DNA of 64,000 nt from Nonomuraea gerenzanensis (GTDB lineage: Bacteria; Actinomycetota; Actinomycetes; Streptosporangiales; Streptosporangiaceae). The first letter of the stretch is position 1. Each line of letters opens with the position of its first letter. Shown here in pieces: positions 16,646 to 28,050 of the stretch. The notes beneath the pieces are model-generated. The model was not told the origin of the DNA. It saw only the letters and a program-made list of their open reading frames with translations, and did no database searches. The translations under genes were made by a program, and so were the position numbers. The stretch lies in contig NZ_CP084058.1 of the NCBI RefSeq assembly GCF_020215645.1, forward strand, positions 7,812,001 through 7,876,000, read 5' to 3'.

Positions 16646-18574
16646 TCAAGGTGACTCTCCCTTCAGCGTCGACACGATGACCTCGGCGATGGACGGGCCG
16701 ATGCCGGGAACCTCGCAGATTTCGGCGGCAGTGGCCTCGCGTAGCTTCTTCACGGAGCCGAAGTGCTTGAGCAGCGCCTGCCTGCGCGCCGGCCCGAGGC
16801 CGGGCACGCCGTCGAGCGCGCTCTCCTTCACCGTCTTGGACCTCTTGGAACGATGGTAGGTGATGGCGAACCTGTGTGCTTCGTCGCGGACCCGTTGCAA
16901 CAGGTAGAGACCCTCACTTGAACGAGGCATGATCACCGGCTGGTCGTCGCCGGGCAGCCACACCTCCTCCAGCCGCTTGGCCAGCCCGCACACCGACACC
17001 TCGTCGATGCCGAGCTCGTCGAGCGCTCGCTGCGCCGCCGCCGCCTGCGGGCCCGCGCCGTCGACCACGACCAGGTTGGGCGGGTAGGCGAACTTGCGCG
17101 GCCGGCCCGTCTCGGGGTCGATCGGCCCGTGCCCGTCGTCGTCGTCGGCGGCCAGCTCTCCCGTGGCGGAGCGCTCCTCCAGGTAGCGGCGGAACCGGCG
17201 CATGATCACCTCGTGGATCGAGGCGACGTCGCCCTCCTTGGTCTTGACGGCGAAGCGCCGGTACTCGCTCTTGCGCGCCAGGCCGTCCTCGAAGACCACC
17301 ATGGACGCCACCACATTCTCGCCCTGGAGGTGGGAGACGTCGTAGCACTCGATGCGCAGCGGCGCCTGGTCGAGGTCGAGCGCGTCGGCGATCTCCTGCA
17401 GCGCCTTGCTGCGGGTGGTCAGGTCGCTGGCGCGGCGGATCTTGTGCTGGGCGAGCGACTCCTTGGCGTTGCGCTCGACGGTCTCCATCAGCGAGCGCTT
17501 GTCGCCGCGCTGCGGCACCCGCACCTCGACCCGGGCGCGGCGCTGCTCGGTCAGCAGCTCGGCGACCGCCTCGCTGTCGGGCGGCAGCGCGGGCACCAGC
17601 ACCTCGCGGGGCATGGCGTCGGGGCTGGCCTCGGCGTACATCTGCAGCAGGAACTGCTCGACCAGCTCGCCGGGCGAGCTCTCCTCGACCTTGTCGACCA
17701 CCCAGCCGCGCTGCCCGCGGATGCGGCCGCCGCGCACGTAGAAGACCTGGACGGCGGCTTCGAGCGGGTCCTCGGCCAGCGCGATCACGTCGGCGTCGGT
17801 GCCCTCGCCGAGCACCACGGCCTGCTTCTCCAGCGCGCGCTGCAGCGCCTGGATGTCGTCGCGCAGCCGCGCCGCCCGTTCGTACTCCTGCTCGGCGGCG
17901 GCCTCGCGCATCTCCTTCTCCAGCCGCTTGATGAAGCGGCCGGTGTTGCCCGCCATGAAGTCGCAGAAGTCCTCGGCCAGCGCGCGGTGCTCGTCGGGCG
18001 TGACCCGGCCGACGCACGGCGCCGAGCACTTGTCGATGTAGCCGAGCAGGCACGGCCGGCCGATCTGCCCGGCTCGCTTGAACACCCCGCTGCTGCACGT
18101 GCGCACGGGGAAGACCCGCAGCAGCAGGTCGACGGTCTCGCGGATGGCCCAGGCGTGGGAGTACGGGCCGAAGTAGCGGGTGCCCTTGCGCTTGGCGCCG
18201 CGCATCACCTGCACCCGCGGGAAGTCGTCGCCCATGGTGACCGCGAGGTAGGGGTAGGACTTGTCGTCGCGGTACTTGACGTTGAAGCGGGGGTCGAACT
18301 CCTTGATCCAGGAGTATTCGAGCTGCAGCGCCTCGACCTCGGTGCCGACCACCGTCCAGTCGACGTCGGCGGCCGTGGTGAGCATGGTCTGGGTGCGCGG
18401 GTGCAGGGCGGAGAAGTCGGCGAAGTAGGAGTTGAGCCGCTGGCGCAGGCTCTTGGCCTTGCCGACGTAGATCACCCGGCCGTGCGCGTCCCTGAACCGA
18501 TAGACCCCGGGGGACTCGGGGATGGAGCCCGGCTTGGGCCGGAAACTCAAGGTGCTACCCGTCGATCTCGCCAC
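16646..18574 (-). CDS. uvrC: UvrABC system subunit C (dual-incision endonuclease)
   Basis: 642 residues. UvrC makes both incisions around a lesion handed over by UvrA2B. Domains in order: GIY-YIG nuclease ([20 protein letters not shown]), a Cys-rich linker ([13 protein letters not shown]), the UVR motif near [20 protein letters not shown], the RNase H-like 5' nuclease ([21 protein letters not shown]), and a C-terminal double helix-hairpin-helix ([32 protein letters not shown]). The start is uncertain: GTG at 18574 is used; TTG at 18550 is possible. First gene of uvrC-rapZ-yvcK-whiA, 46 bp before rapZ. Confidence 0.94.
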   Translation of the reverse strand: MARSTGSTLSFRPKPGSIPESPGVYRFRDAHGRVIYVGKAKSLRQRLNSYFADFSALHPRTQTMLTTAADVDWTVVGTEVEALQLEYSWIKEFDPRFNVKYRDDKSYPYLAVTMGDDFPRVQVMRGAKRKGTRYFGPYSHAWAIRETVDLLLRVFPVRTCSSGVFKRAGQIGRPCLLGYIDKCSAPCVGRVTPDEHRALAEDFCDFMAGNTGRFIKRLEKEMREAAAEQEYERAARLRDDIQALQRALEKQAVVLGEGTDADVIALAEDPLEAAVQVFYVRGGRIRGQRGWVVDKVEESSPGELVEQFLLQMYAEASPDAMPREVLVPALPPDSEAVAELLTEQRRARVEVRVPQRGDKRSLMETVERNAKESLAQHKIRRASDLTTRSKALQEIADALDLDQAPLRIECYDVSHLQGENVVASMVVFEDGLARKSEYRRFAVKTKEGDVASIHEVIMRRFRRYLEERSATGELAADDDDGHGPIDPETGRPRKFAYPPNLVVVDGAGPQAAAAQRALDELGIDEVSVCGLAKRLEEVWLPGDDQPVIMPRSSEGLYLLQRVRDEAHRFAITYHRSKRSKTVKESALDGVPGLGPARRQALLKHFGSVKKLREATAAEICEVPGIGPSIAEVIVSTLKGESP

Positions 18575-18608
18575 GCATGTCAGCCTAGTAGCCCTTACCG
18601 ACAAGGTT

Positions 18609-18641
18609 GCCCGCCGTACGCCTCGCGCAGGTACGGCGGGC
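18609..18641 (-). terminator. Hairpin terminator after the first Rieske gene
   Basis: A perfect 11-bp inverted repeat GCCCGCCGTAC/GTACGGCGGGC (18609-18619 and 18631-18641) with an 11-nt loop. It lies 11 bp after the stop of the 18652-19119 gene and before uvrC, so it likely separates the Rieske cluster from the uvrC operon. Confidence 0.7.
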
Positions 18642-18651
18642 GCGACCCCGG

Positions 18652-19119
18652 TTAGGCCAGCATGATCTCGTCGTTCTCGACCTTGATCTGCTGAGCGGCC
18701 AGCGGCTTCTCCGCCGGCCCCGCCGTGACGGAGCCGTCGGTGATGGCGAACTTGCTGTTGTGACACGGGCACACGATCGCGTCGCCCTCGACGCTGCCGA
18801 CCGGGCAGCCCTTGTGCGTGCAGAGCGCGCTGAACGCCTTGAACTCCCCGGCCGTGGGCTGCGTCACCACGACCTTCTGCTCCTTGAAGATCGTGCCGCC
18901 GCCGACGGGGATGTCGGCGGTCTTGGCCAGCGCGCCACCTGCCTGCGGTGCGCTGGACGCTGACGTGCTCGCGCCGGGCTGCGGCGCGCTCGATTCCGTA
19001 GCGGTTCCCGCCGTCGTCGCGGTGTCCGTACCGCCGCTGCACGCGGTGATCGCAAGCGCCAGGCCACCCGCTCCGACGCTTGCGAACACCGCCCTGCGGC
19101 TCTGAAGGTCATCTGCCAT
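18652..19119 (-). CDS. Rieske [2Fe-2S] lipoprotein, copy 1 of 3
   Basis: 155 residues. A twin-arginine signal ([17 protein letters not shown]) ends in the lipobox ITAC, so the folded, cluster-bearing protein should be exported by Tat and anchored in the outer membrane leaflet. A Ser/Thr/Pro/Ala linker of about 45 residues follows, then the Rieske domain with CTHKGC and CPCHNSKF, giving two Cys and two His ligands. The partner and electron route are unknown; small stand-alone Rieske proteins usually pass single electrons. I use ATG 19119 ([11 protein letters not shown]), with GGTGAG upstream; the ATG at 19155 would place the Tat signal internally. Third gene of a tandem paralogue set. Confidence 0.9.
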   Translation of the reverse strand: MADDLQSRRAVFASVGAGGLALAITACSGGTDTATTAGTATESSAPQPGASTSASSAPQAGGALAKTADIPVGGGTIFKEQKVVVTQPTAGEFKAFSALCTHKGCPVGSVEGDAIVCPCHNSKFAITDGSVTAGPAEKPLAAQQIKVENDEIMLA

Positions 19120-19165
19120 GCAGCTCACCCAAGCGAACCAAGGTGAGAAATTCATGAGACCTTTC

Positions 19166-19621
19166 TCAGGCGAGTCTGATCTTCTCGCCGTCGACCTCGA
19201 TCTGCTTCTCCTCGAGGGGTTCGGTCGCGGGCCCGTTCGCCACGGAGCCGTCCGTGATGCTGAACGCGCTGCCGTGGCAGGGGCAGTTGATGGTGTCGGC
19301 GACCTCGTCGACCGTGCAGCCCTGGTGCGTGCAGACCGCGCTGAACGCCTTGTACTCCCCCGCCGTCGGCTGCGTCACCACGATCTTCTGGTTCTTGAAG
19401 ACCTTCCCGCCGCCCTCGGGGATGTCACTGGTGTTCGCCAGCGCCTTCGGCTTGGCCTCGCTCTTCTTCTTCGGCGCCTCGGACGACGGCTCATCGGCGG
19501 CAGGTGGCTCGACGTCGGCTTCTGTCGTCGGCGAGCCGTAGCTGGCACAGGCCGTCAGAACCGCAGCCAGCCCAGCGCTGCCTGCGCCGAGCATCACCGT
19601 CCGGCGCGTCGTTTCCGTCAT
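19166..19621 (-). CDS. Rieske [2Fe-2S] lipoprotein, copy 2 of 3
   Basis: 151 residues. A Tat signal (TETTRRTVMLGAGSAGLAAV) ends in the lipobox LTAC. The linker is acidic then lysine-rich (EPPAADEPSSEAPKKKSEAK), unlike the neutral linker of copy 1. Rieske ligands lie in CTHQGC and CPCHGSAF. The core segment from DIPEGGGKVFKNQKIVVTQP closely matches both neighbours, showing recent duplication. GGGAGG is 7 nt before the ATG at 19621. It lies 46 bp upstream of copy 1 on the same strand. The role is probably extracytoplasmic electron transfer with an unidentified partner. Confidence 0.9.
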   Translation of the reverse strand: MTETTRRTVMLGAGSAGLAAVLTACASYGSPTTEADVEPPAADEPSSEAPKKKSEAKPKALANTSDIPEGGGKVFKNQKIVVTQPTAGEYKAFSAVCTHQGCTVDEVADTINCPCHGSAFSITDGSVANGPATEPLEEKQIEVDGEKIRLA

Positions 19622-19724
19622 GGTGCGTCCTCCCAGATTGGCTTTCACTTCAGGTACGGCCAGCGCCCTGGCGCCGGTTCAGCGTGCCCGAGGCCAATCC
19701 CGGTGACTACGCACATTTACCCGT

Positions 19725-20129
19725 TCACGCGACCACGATCCCGTCGCCTTCGACCTTCACCACGAAGGACGCCAGCGGCGCGGTCGCGGGACCCTTGAGT
19801 GCCTTGCCACTGTCGGTGGCGAACTCGCTGCCGTGGCAGGCGCACCTGATCACGTTGTCCCTGGGCGTGGAGACCTGGCAGCCCTTGTGCGTGCACGCCG
19901 AGCTGAACGCCTTGAAGACGCCCTGCGTGGGCTGCGTCACCACGACCCGCAGGTCCTCGATCAGCTTGCCGCCGCCCACCGGCACGTCGGCGGTCTTCGC
20001 CAGGACCCTGCCCTTGAGGTTCGGCTTGGCCTCGGCGCCCCCGGATCCGCACGCGCTCAGCGCCAGCCCGCATGCGGCGACGCCGGTCGCGCCCAGCATC
20101 TCCCGACGTCCCAGCCCGGTTTCCGACAT
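19725..20129 (-). CDS. Rieske [2Fe-2S] lipoprotein, copy 3 of 3
   Basis: 134 residues, the shortest and first transcribed copy. The Tat-like signal is GLGRREMLGATGVAACGLAL with lipobox LSAC, and the linker is only about 20 residues. Ligands are CTHKGC and CACHGSEF; the second pair reads CACH where the others have CPCH. The ATG at 20129 has GGGGGCGGAG upstream. It sits 103 bp before copy 2 and 216 bp after uvrA. Three paralogues that differ chiefly in linker length suggest tethering at different distances from the membrane (inference). Confidence 0.88.
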   Translation of the reverse strand: MSETGLGRREMLGATGVAACGLALSACGSGGAEAKPNLKGRVLAKTADVPVGGGKLIEDLRVVVTQPTQGVFKAFSSACTHKGCQVSTPRDNVIRCACHGSEFATDSGKALKGPATAPLASFVVKVEGDGIVVA

Positions 20130-20301
20130 GGCTCCGCCCCCGATCGTGTGCTTCCTGTGTGCCCGCACCCCGTGTCGCCTTTGCCCCCCGGAGATGCGGC
20201 CGTTACCAGGGTATTGACGCACCCCCTTGGTCCGGTCAGCGGGTGGTGGGCCCGTGGCCGGCGTGCGGCCGCGCACTGCGGCCACGACTGCCCCGGCCGA
20301 A

Positions 20302-20336
20302 CGCCCGCCCACCCGTACGCGACGGGCAGGCGGGCG
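20302..20336 (-). terminator. Terminator downstream of uvrA
   Basis: A two-part stem begins 10 nt after the uvrA stop: CGCCCGCC pairs with GGCGGGCG (20302-20309, 20329-20336) and CCCGT with ACGGG (20312-20316, 20322-20326), split by a CA/CA internal loop. It probably ends uvrA transcription before the Rieske genes. Confidence 0.65.
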
Positions 20337-20345
20337 GACACCCGC

Positions 20346-23186
<2,841 letters not shown>

Positions 23187-23383
23187 GGCGATCCCGGAAG
23201 TCGAAAGGCGGATAGGTCCACGGGGGATGGTAGACGGCGGCTCCGACAATTTCGGCGGCCCGCTTCGCGGCCTCCGAAAATCCGTCCCTCACAGGTTACG
23301 GCCAACTCCCCCACAGAACGGAGCCCTTCAACATTCAACCTCCTGACCTGCGGCTTTATGCCCGCCCTGCACAGCCACCCTAG

Positions 23384-24238
23384 ATGAGAAAATCCGTGGA
23401 CATGACCGTCCTTCCTGCGCTGCAGGCCGAGCTCGCCGCCGCGACGAACCAGCTGCTGGCCACGGCCGCGTCGCTCTCCGACGCCGACGTGGCCGCCCCC
23501 TCTCTCCTGCCCGGCTGGACCAGGGGACACGTCCTCGCCCACCTCGCCAGGAACGCCGACTCCCACATCAACCTGCTCACCTGGGCGAGGACCGGCGTCC
23601 GCACCCCGCAGTATCCCTCCCACGAGGCCAGGTCCGCCGAGATCGAGGCCGCCGCGGCCCGCCCGGCGGCCCGCCTCCTGGCCGACGTCGAGGACGGGGC
23701 CGCCCGCTTCGCCGCCGCCGTCCGCGACCTTCCCGAGCACGCCTGGACGGCCACGGTGGAGGGGATGCGCCCGCCGCCCCACCCCGCCTGGTACGTGCTC
23801 GTCCGCCGCCTGCGCGAGGTCGGCTTCCACCACGTGGACCTGGCCGCCGGGTACGGCCCCGCCGACTGGCCGGCCTCGTTCGTACGCAGGGAGCTGCACG
23901 ACTGCCTGCGCACCTGGCCACCGGGACACGGCGCGATCGGCCAGATCGTCCTCATGGACCGCGACGCGGGCGGCCAGGTCCCGGGCCGGGCCGCGGGCGG
24001 CGGGGCGACGGCCGAGGTGTGGCCCGGGCTCGGTCACGGCCCCGCCGTCACCGCCACGCCACGAGACCTGCTTGCCTGGCTCACCGGCAGGTCCGGGGGT
24101 CAGGGCGTTAGTCTGTTGCCCGCGGGGCAGTCGCATGTGCCAGGTCCCGGGGGCGCCGATCTTCCAGAGCCGCCACCGTGGCTGACGATGACGGCCCCCG
24201 CTGATCTACCCGCGACGCCCCCGAAGGACTACCCATGA
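23384..24238 (+). CDS. Maleylpyruvate isomerase-type mycothiol-dependent enzyme (DinB fold)
   Basis: 284 residues. The N-terminal DinB-type four-helix bundle carries the metal site: LPGWTRGHVLAHLARNADS and REVGFHHVDLAAGY supply the usual His/Glu/His set. Family members use mycothiol as cofactor or co-substrate in isomerisation and transfer reactions. The C-terminal part (DLLAWLTGRSGG) matches the small helper domain, followed by a proline-rich extension. The true substrate is unknown. Its stop overlaps the next gene's ATG by 4 bp (ATGA), so the pair is coupled; a hydrolase partner suggests thiol-conjugate or xenobiotic turnover. Confidence 0.85.
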   Translation: MRKSVDMTVLPALQAELAAATNQLLATAASLSDADVAAPSLLPGWTRGHVLAHLARNADSHINLLTWARTGVRTPQYPSHEARSAEIEAAAARPAARLLADVEDGAARFAAAVRDLPEHAWTATVEGMRPPPHPAWYVLVRRLREVGFHHVDLAAGYGPADWPASFVRRELHDCLRTWPPGHGAIGQIVLMDRDAGGQVPGRAAGGGATAEVWPGLGHGPAVTATPRDLLAWLTGRSGGQGVSLLPAGQSHVPGPGGADLPEPPPWLTMTAPADLPATPPKDYP

Positions 24239-24891
24239 CCTACACAGGTGACGTCCAGGTCGGCGGCCCCGCCGACGTGCGCGAGCTGCCCGCGCTGACG
24301 ATCTGCAAGCTCGCCGTCGGCCCGTACGACAACAACGCCTATCTGCTGCGCTGCATCGAGACCGGCGAGAGCCTGCTCATCGACGCTGCCGCCGACTCCG
24401 ACCGGCTGCTCGCCCTCATGAACGACCAGCCGGTCGCCACGATCGTCACCACCCATCAGCACGGCGACCACTGGCAGGCGCTGGAGCAGGTCGCCAAGGT
24501 GACCGGCGCGCAGCTGGTCGCCCATCCGCTCGACGCGCCCGCCCTGCCCGTGCCCGTGGACCGCACGGTCGAGCACGGCGACACGATCACGGTCGGCGCG
24601 ATCGGTCTGGAGGTCATCCACCTGCGGGGGCACACGCCCGGTTCGATCGCGCTGCTGTACGACGGCGGCCCGGCGGGCCGGCACCTGTTCACCGGCGACT
24701 CCCTGTTCCCCGGCGGCGTCGGCAACACCCAGCAGGACCCGGAGCGCTTCAACCGGCTCTACACCGACGTGGTGGAGCGGATCTTCGATCGCCTGCCCGA
24801 CGAGACCTGGGTCTACCCGGGCCACGGCAAGGACACCACGCTCGGCGTGGAGCGTCCCGCGCTGCCGGACTGGAAGGCCAGAGGCTGGTAG
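24235..24891 (+). CDS. Metallo-beta-lactamase fold hydrolase (glyoxalase II-like)
   Basis: 218 residues. The metal motif THQHGDHW gives His74, His76, Asp78 and His79; further ligands are in RGHTPGSIALLY, GDSLFPGG and PGHGKDTTLG. The layout suits glyoxalase II-like thioester hydrolases, which in actinomycetes may act on mycothiol conjugates. The reaction is inferred from the fold and from coupling with the mycothiol-type DinB gene, whose stop it overlaps by 4 bp. No signal peptide. Confidence 0.85.
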   Translation: MTYTGDVQVGGPADVRELPALTICKLAVGPYDNNAYLLRCIETGESLLIDAAADSDRLLALMNDQPVATIVTTHQHGDHWQALEQVAKVTGAQLVAHPLDAPALPVPVDRTVEHGDTITVGAIGLEVIHLRGHTPGSIALLYDGGPAGRHLFTGDSLFPGGVGNTQQDPERFNRLYTDVVERIFDRLPDETWVYPGHGKDTTLGVERPALPDWKARGW

Positions 24892-24896
24892 AAGGC

Positions 24897-25003
24897 GCCG
24901 GACCGCCGGCACCTGTGGTCGCAGTCCGGGCAGCTCACGAGCGGGCCGCCGGCACACCCATGGTCAGATCCGGCGGCCTATGAACGGGCCGCCAGCACCC
25001 GTA
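24897..25003. repeat. Degenerate tandem copies of the 3' end of the 24978-25253 gene
   Basis: The gene's last codons (minus: GGCGGCCCGTTCATAG) recur 43-44 bp downstream as GGCGGCCCGCTCGTGAG at 24934-24950, including an aligned stop, and a weaker third copy (GGCGGTCCGGC) lies near 24897-24910. The array fills the gap to the convergent hydrolase gene. Confidence 0.55.
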
Positions 25004-25253
25004 CGATCCGGTCGGCCGCCAGGGCGGGATCGTCGGTCACCCCGACGAGCTCGCCCCACGACCAGCGGTAGAACCAGCCCTCGGAGAGCGGCACGCAGTC
25101 GACGGTCTCGGCCAGCATGAACGTGTCGGGGTGGCAGACGCGCAACGCGGGCGGATGCGACCGCAGCAGGGCGGTCAGCCCGCGTTGCTCCAGCTCCGTG
25201 GCCAGCTTCCCGAGGTGGTACGTACGCGTGTGCTCACGCGGCATGGCCGACAT
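24978..25253 (-). CDS. Small protein of unknown function
   Basis: 91 residues. It has a helical N-terminal half (TYHLGKLATELEQRGLTALL) and a C-terminal half with strands and tryptophans (EGWFYRWSWGELVGVTDD) ending in a helix (LAADRIVRVLAARS). No family recognised. GGAG precedes the ATG, and codon use matches its neighbours, so I take it as real. It is convergent with the hydrolase gene and lies upstream of nothing on its strand. It may be a small cytoplasmic protein with a partner, but nothing in the sequence shows that. Confidence 0.6.
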   Translation of the reverse strand: MSAMPREHTRTYHLGKLATELEQRGLTALLRSHPPALRVCHPDTFMLAETVDCVPLSEGWFYRWSWGELVGVTDDPALAADRIVRVLAARS

Positions 25254-25304
25254 GGCTCCATCAAAGCCGAAATATGACGAAAAATCCCGTCACTTACGGA
25301 TCGG

Positions 25305-26138
25305 TTAGCCTTTGTAGTGCCCGATGCGCTCGGCTTCCTTGCGCTGCTCACGCTTGTAGAACAGCACCCGCAAGGGAATGGCGGCCACGAGCGCGATCTG
25401 CATGGTCGCGCCGATCTTGATGGGCAGGTCACCGCCCGAGGGCCAGGCCACCCAGAACGTCAGGAACGCCACGTTCACCATGATCCACCCGAGGACGACC
25501 GCGGCGAGCTGCCCCTTCGGCTTGGGGTACTCGATGCGGCTGACCATCAGCCAGGCCACGCCGAGCACGGCCAGCAGCGACCAGACGCTCGGCTGGAACA
25601 GCAGCACGATGGAGATCACGGTCATCGCGCCCATCGGGATGGGCAGCCCCATGAAGTCGCCGCTCTTGGTCTTGACGCAGGCGAACCTGGCCAGGCGCAC
25701 GACCCCGGCGACGAGCACGGCCGCGGCCGCGGCCAGCACCGCCATGAACGGCACCTGCTGGGTGAACCCGCCCCAGATCACGACCATGAACGCGGGCGCG
25801 AACCCGAAGCTGATGACGTCGGCGAGGTTGTCGAGCTCGGCACCCATCGCCGAGGCGCGGAAGCGCCGCGCCACGAGCCCGTCGAACAGGTCGCACGTCG
25901 CACCGATGAGCAGCAGCACGATGGCGGTCGCGAAGTAGCTGGGCGCGGGCGTGAACCGCCCGCCGTCGACCTGGAGCTGCTGGATGGCGGAGTAGGCCAG
26001 CACGCACACCGCGAGGAACCCGCAGACGGCGTTGCCGAGCGAGAGCGAGTCGGCGGCGGACAGGCGGAACGCCTTGCCGACCGGGCCACGAGGCTCTTCC
26101 TCTTCCGCCTGCCAGCTACCGGCGTCAGCCGCGGTCAA
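25305..26138 (-). CDS. pssA: CDP-diacylglycerol-serine O-phosphatidyltransferase
   Basis: 277 residues, about eight membrane segments. The CDP-alcohol phosphatidyltransferase signature DGxxARx8GxxxDxxxD is present in DLFDGLVARRFRASAMG followed by AELDNLADVISFG. The enzyme makes phosphatidylserine from CDP-diacylglycerol and serine in the cytoplasmic membrane. The start is TTG at 26138, overlapping the psd end by 14 bp. The pair psd-pssA forms the two-step route to phosphatidylethanolamine. Confidence 0.93.
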   Translation of the reverse strand: MTAADAGSWQAEEEEPRGPVGKAFRLSAADSLSLGNAVCGFLAVCVLAYSAIQQLQVDGGRFTPAPSYFATAIVLLLIGATCDLFDGLVARRFRASAMGAELDNLADVISFGFAPAFMVVIWGGFTQQVPFMAVLAAAAAVLVAGVVRLARFACVKTKSGDFMGLPIPMGAMTVISIVLLFQPSVWSLLAVLGVAWLMVSRIEYPKPKGQLAAVVLGWIMVNVAFLTFWVAWPSGGDLPIKIGATMQIALVAAIPLRVLFYKREQRKEAERIGHYKG

Positions 26139-26766
26139 TTCTGGTCACCCCCGCAACCGTCTTCTGCCCCACGGACACCGCGGGAACGATCCCTTCGGGC
26201 AGGTAGATGTCGACCCGCGAGCCGAACCGGATGAGCCCGATCCGCTCCGCCTGCTCGACCTTGGCCCCGGCGCTCAGGTACGGCACGATCCGGCGCGCGA
26301 CTGCGCCCGCGATCTGCACCATCTCGATGTCGCCCAGCGTGGTCTCGAAATGCCACACCACGCGCTCGTTCTGGTCACTGTCCTTGTTGAACGCCGGCAG
26401 GAACCCACCTGCCACATGCTGCACGGAGGTGACATTTCCCGCAAGGGGGGCACGGTTGACGTGCACGTTCAGCGGGCTCATGAAGATCGCGACCCGGGTG
26501 CGGCCGTCGGGCCACGGGTCGATGCTCTGCACCACGCCGTCGGCGGGCGACAGCACACGACCGTCGCCCGGCGTGCGGTCAGGGTCGCGGAAGAACCAGA
26601 GCATGCCCCCGGTGAGCGCGCTCAGCGGCACCGCCGCGAGCGCCCATCGCCGGTCCCGGCGCGTCAGCAGAGCGGTGGCGGCCGCCGCGGCCGCCGTCGG
26701 GAGGAGCCACGGGGAGACCCCGCGCGCGAGCCTCATGCGGCTCGGCTTAGCAGAATCGTCTGACAC
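26125..26766 (-). CDS. psd: Phosphatidylserine decarboxylase (short, archaeal/actinobacterial type)
   Basis: 213 residues. It converts phosphatidylserine to phosphatidylethanolamine. An N-terminal membrane segment (LLPTAAAAAATALL) is followed by the core with VLSPADGVVQSID, FMSPLNVHVNRAP and the self-cleavage site IRFGSRVDIYLP, where cleavage at Gly-Ser makes the pyruvoyl group. I chose GTG 26766 (VSDDSAKPSR), with AAAGG 6 nt upstream; an in-frame start at 26841 has none. Co-transcribed with pssA. Confidence 0.92.
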   Translation of the reverse strand: MSDDSAKPSRMRLARGVSPWLLPTAAAAAATALLTRRDRRWALAAVPLSALTGGMLWFFRDPDRTPGDGRVLSPADGVVQSIDPWPDGRTRVAIFMSPLNVHVNRAPLAGNVTSVQHVAGGFLPAFNKDSDQNERVVWHFETTLGDIEMVQIAGAVARRIVPYLSAGAKVEQAERIGLIRFGSRVDIYLPEGIVPAVSVGQKTVAGVTRIDRG

Positions 26767-26874
26767 GTACAACCTTTGGTGGTGACTGGACTGGGCGCTT
26801 TGCCGTGATGTTACAGAACCCACAACTATTACACGGCACAACTACACAAGCAAAGCGCCTCGAAGCCCATTTCG

Positions 26875-27858
26875 CTAGACCTGCTCCGGATGCGGCTCCT
26901 CGCCCTTGCGCGCGTCGATGCGAGCCTTGACCAGGCTCGCCACTGTGGTGACGACCATGGTGGCGCCGATGACCGAGAGCGACACCCAGATGGGAATTTC
27001 GGGCGCCCAGGAGACATGGCTGGCGTGCAACGCCTCCAATACGAGCTTAACCCCGATGAACCCCAGGATGAACGCCAAACCGTAGCTGATGTAGACGAGC
27101 CGCTGCAGCAGCCCGCCCAGCAGGAAGTAGAGCTGACGCAGCCCCATCAGGGCGAACGCGTTGGCGGTGAAGACGATGAAGGGGTCCTTCGTGAGCCCGA
27201 AGATCGCCGGAATCGAGTCGAGCGCGAACAGCAGGTCGGTGCTGCCGATGGCGACCATCACGATGAGCATCGGCGTCACCATGCGCCTGCCGTCGATCTT
27301 GACGGTGACCTTGGAGCCGACGTAGCCCTCGGTGGTCGGGAAGGCCCGGCGCACCCACCGCAGCACGACGTTCTCGTTGAACTCCTCCTGGTCACCCTTG
27401 AGGTGCTGACGGACGATGTTGATCGCCGTGTAGACCAGGAAGGCGCCGAAGACGTAGAACAGCCAGCTGAACCGCTCGAGCGCGGCGGCGCCGAGCGCGA
27501 TGAAGATGCCGCGCATCACGAGCGCCAGCAGGATGCCGACGAGCAGCACCTTGTGCTGGTACGCCCGTGGAACGGCGAACCGGCTCATGATGATGAAGAA
27601 GACGAAGAGGTTGTCGACGCTCAGGCTGTATTCGGTGATGTAACCCGCGAAGAACTCTCCGGCTCTGTCACCTCCGGAGGTGAACCAGAGGAGCACGCCG
27701 AACGCCACGGCGGCGGCGACGTAGAAGGTGACCCAGTATCCGGCCTGCCGCATGGAGAACTCACGTGCTTCTCCGCGGTCGACGATCCACAAGTCAACAG
27801 CAAGGACGACGAGGAGACCGCCGATGACGGCGATCCAGGCCCACAAAGGTTCAGTCAC
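26875..27858 (-). CDS. TerC family membrane protein, probable Mn(II) exporter
   Basis: 327 residues with about nine membrane helices. The conserved ITEYSLSVDNLFVF with its acidic residue and ALDSIPAIFGLTKDPFIVF are both intact. TerC proteins (Alx/YceF group) export manganese and supply it to secreted metalloenzymes. The GTG at 27858 is preceded by GGAGGG, and that ribosome site lies inside a hairpin fed by an upstream yybP-ykoY element (27885-27997), so translation should rise with manganese. Confidence 0.92.
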   Translation of the reverse strand: MTEPLWAWIAVIGGLLVVLAVDLWIVDRGEAREFSMRQAGYWVTFYVAAAVAFGVLLWFTSGGDRAGEFFAGYITEYSLSVDNLFVFFIIMSRFAVPRAYQHKVLLVGILLALVMRGIFIALGAAALERFSWLFYVFGAFLVYTAINIVRQHLKGDQEEFNENVVLRWVRRAFPTTEGYVGSKVTVKIDGRRMVTPMLIVMVAIGSTDLLFALDSIPAIFGLTKDPFIVFTANAFALMGLRQLYFLLGGLLQRLVYISYGLAFILGFIGVKLVLEALHASHVSWAPEIPIWVSLSVIGATMVVTTVASLVKARIDARKGEEPHPEQV

Positions 27859-27864
27859 TCAGAC

Positions 27865-27894
27865 CCTCCGGCAAGCATGCTTCAGCGCCGGAGG
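27865..27894 (-). promoter_or_regulatory. Shine-Dalgarno-sequestering hairpin of terC
   Basis: On the transcript CCTCCGGC pairs perfectly with GCCGGAGG (8 bp; arms at 27887-27894 and 27865-27872), and the second arm is the terC ribosome site. The same CCTCC is the 3' strand of riboswitch helix P1, so the two pairings exclude each other. Confidence 0.75.
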
Positions 27895-27997
27895 TCTCTC
27901 CCGCCCGCACGAACCGCGGACCGGCAGCCCCGGGGGCCCCGTGGAGCGGGGCTGCACCGTGATGACGAGGCTGTCGCGAAGGGATACTCCCCTCCCT
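27885..27997 (-). ncRNA. yybP-ykoY manganese riboswitch
   Basis: The minus-strand leader of terC has the family landmarks: 5' GGAGG followed by GGAGTA (27985-27996), the conserved CGTCATCACGG region, a GC-rich variable hairpin, and the 3' GAGAGA followed by CCTCC (27890-27900). GGAGG and CCTCC close P1, and the two internal-loop strands GGAGTA and GAGAGA match the Mn-binding L1/L3 layout. Folding with Mn should hold CCTCC in P1 and free the terC ribosome site, an ON switch. Confidence 0.8.
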
Positions 27998-28050
27998 AAC
28001 CCAGGCAGTATATGAGAACGCCAGGAGCGCGCGTAATCATCCTCCTGGCC

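Noticed and set aside
23187..23383. LexA/SOS box upstream of uvrA (and of recN at 35865-35971)
   Set aside because: No GAAC-N4-GTTC type or similar dyad was found in either gap.
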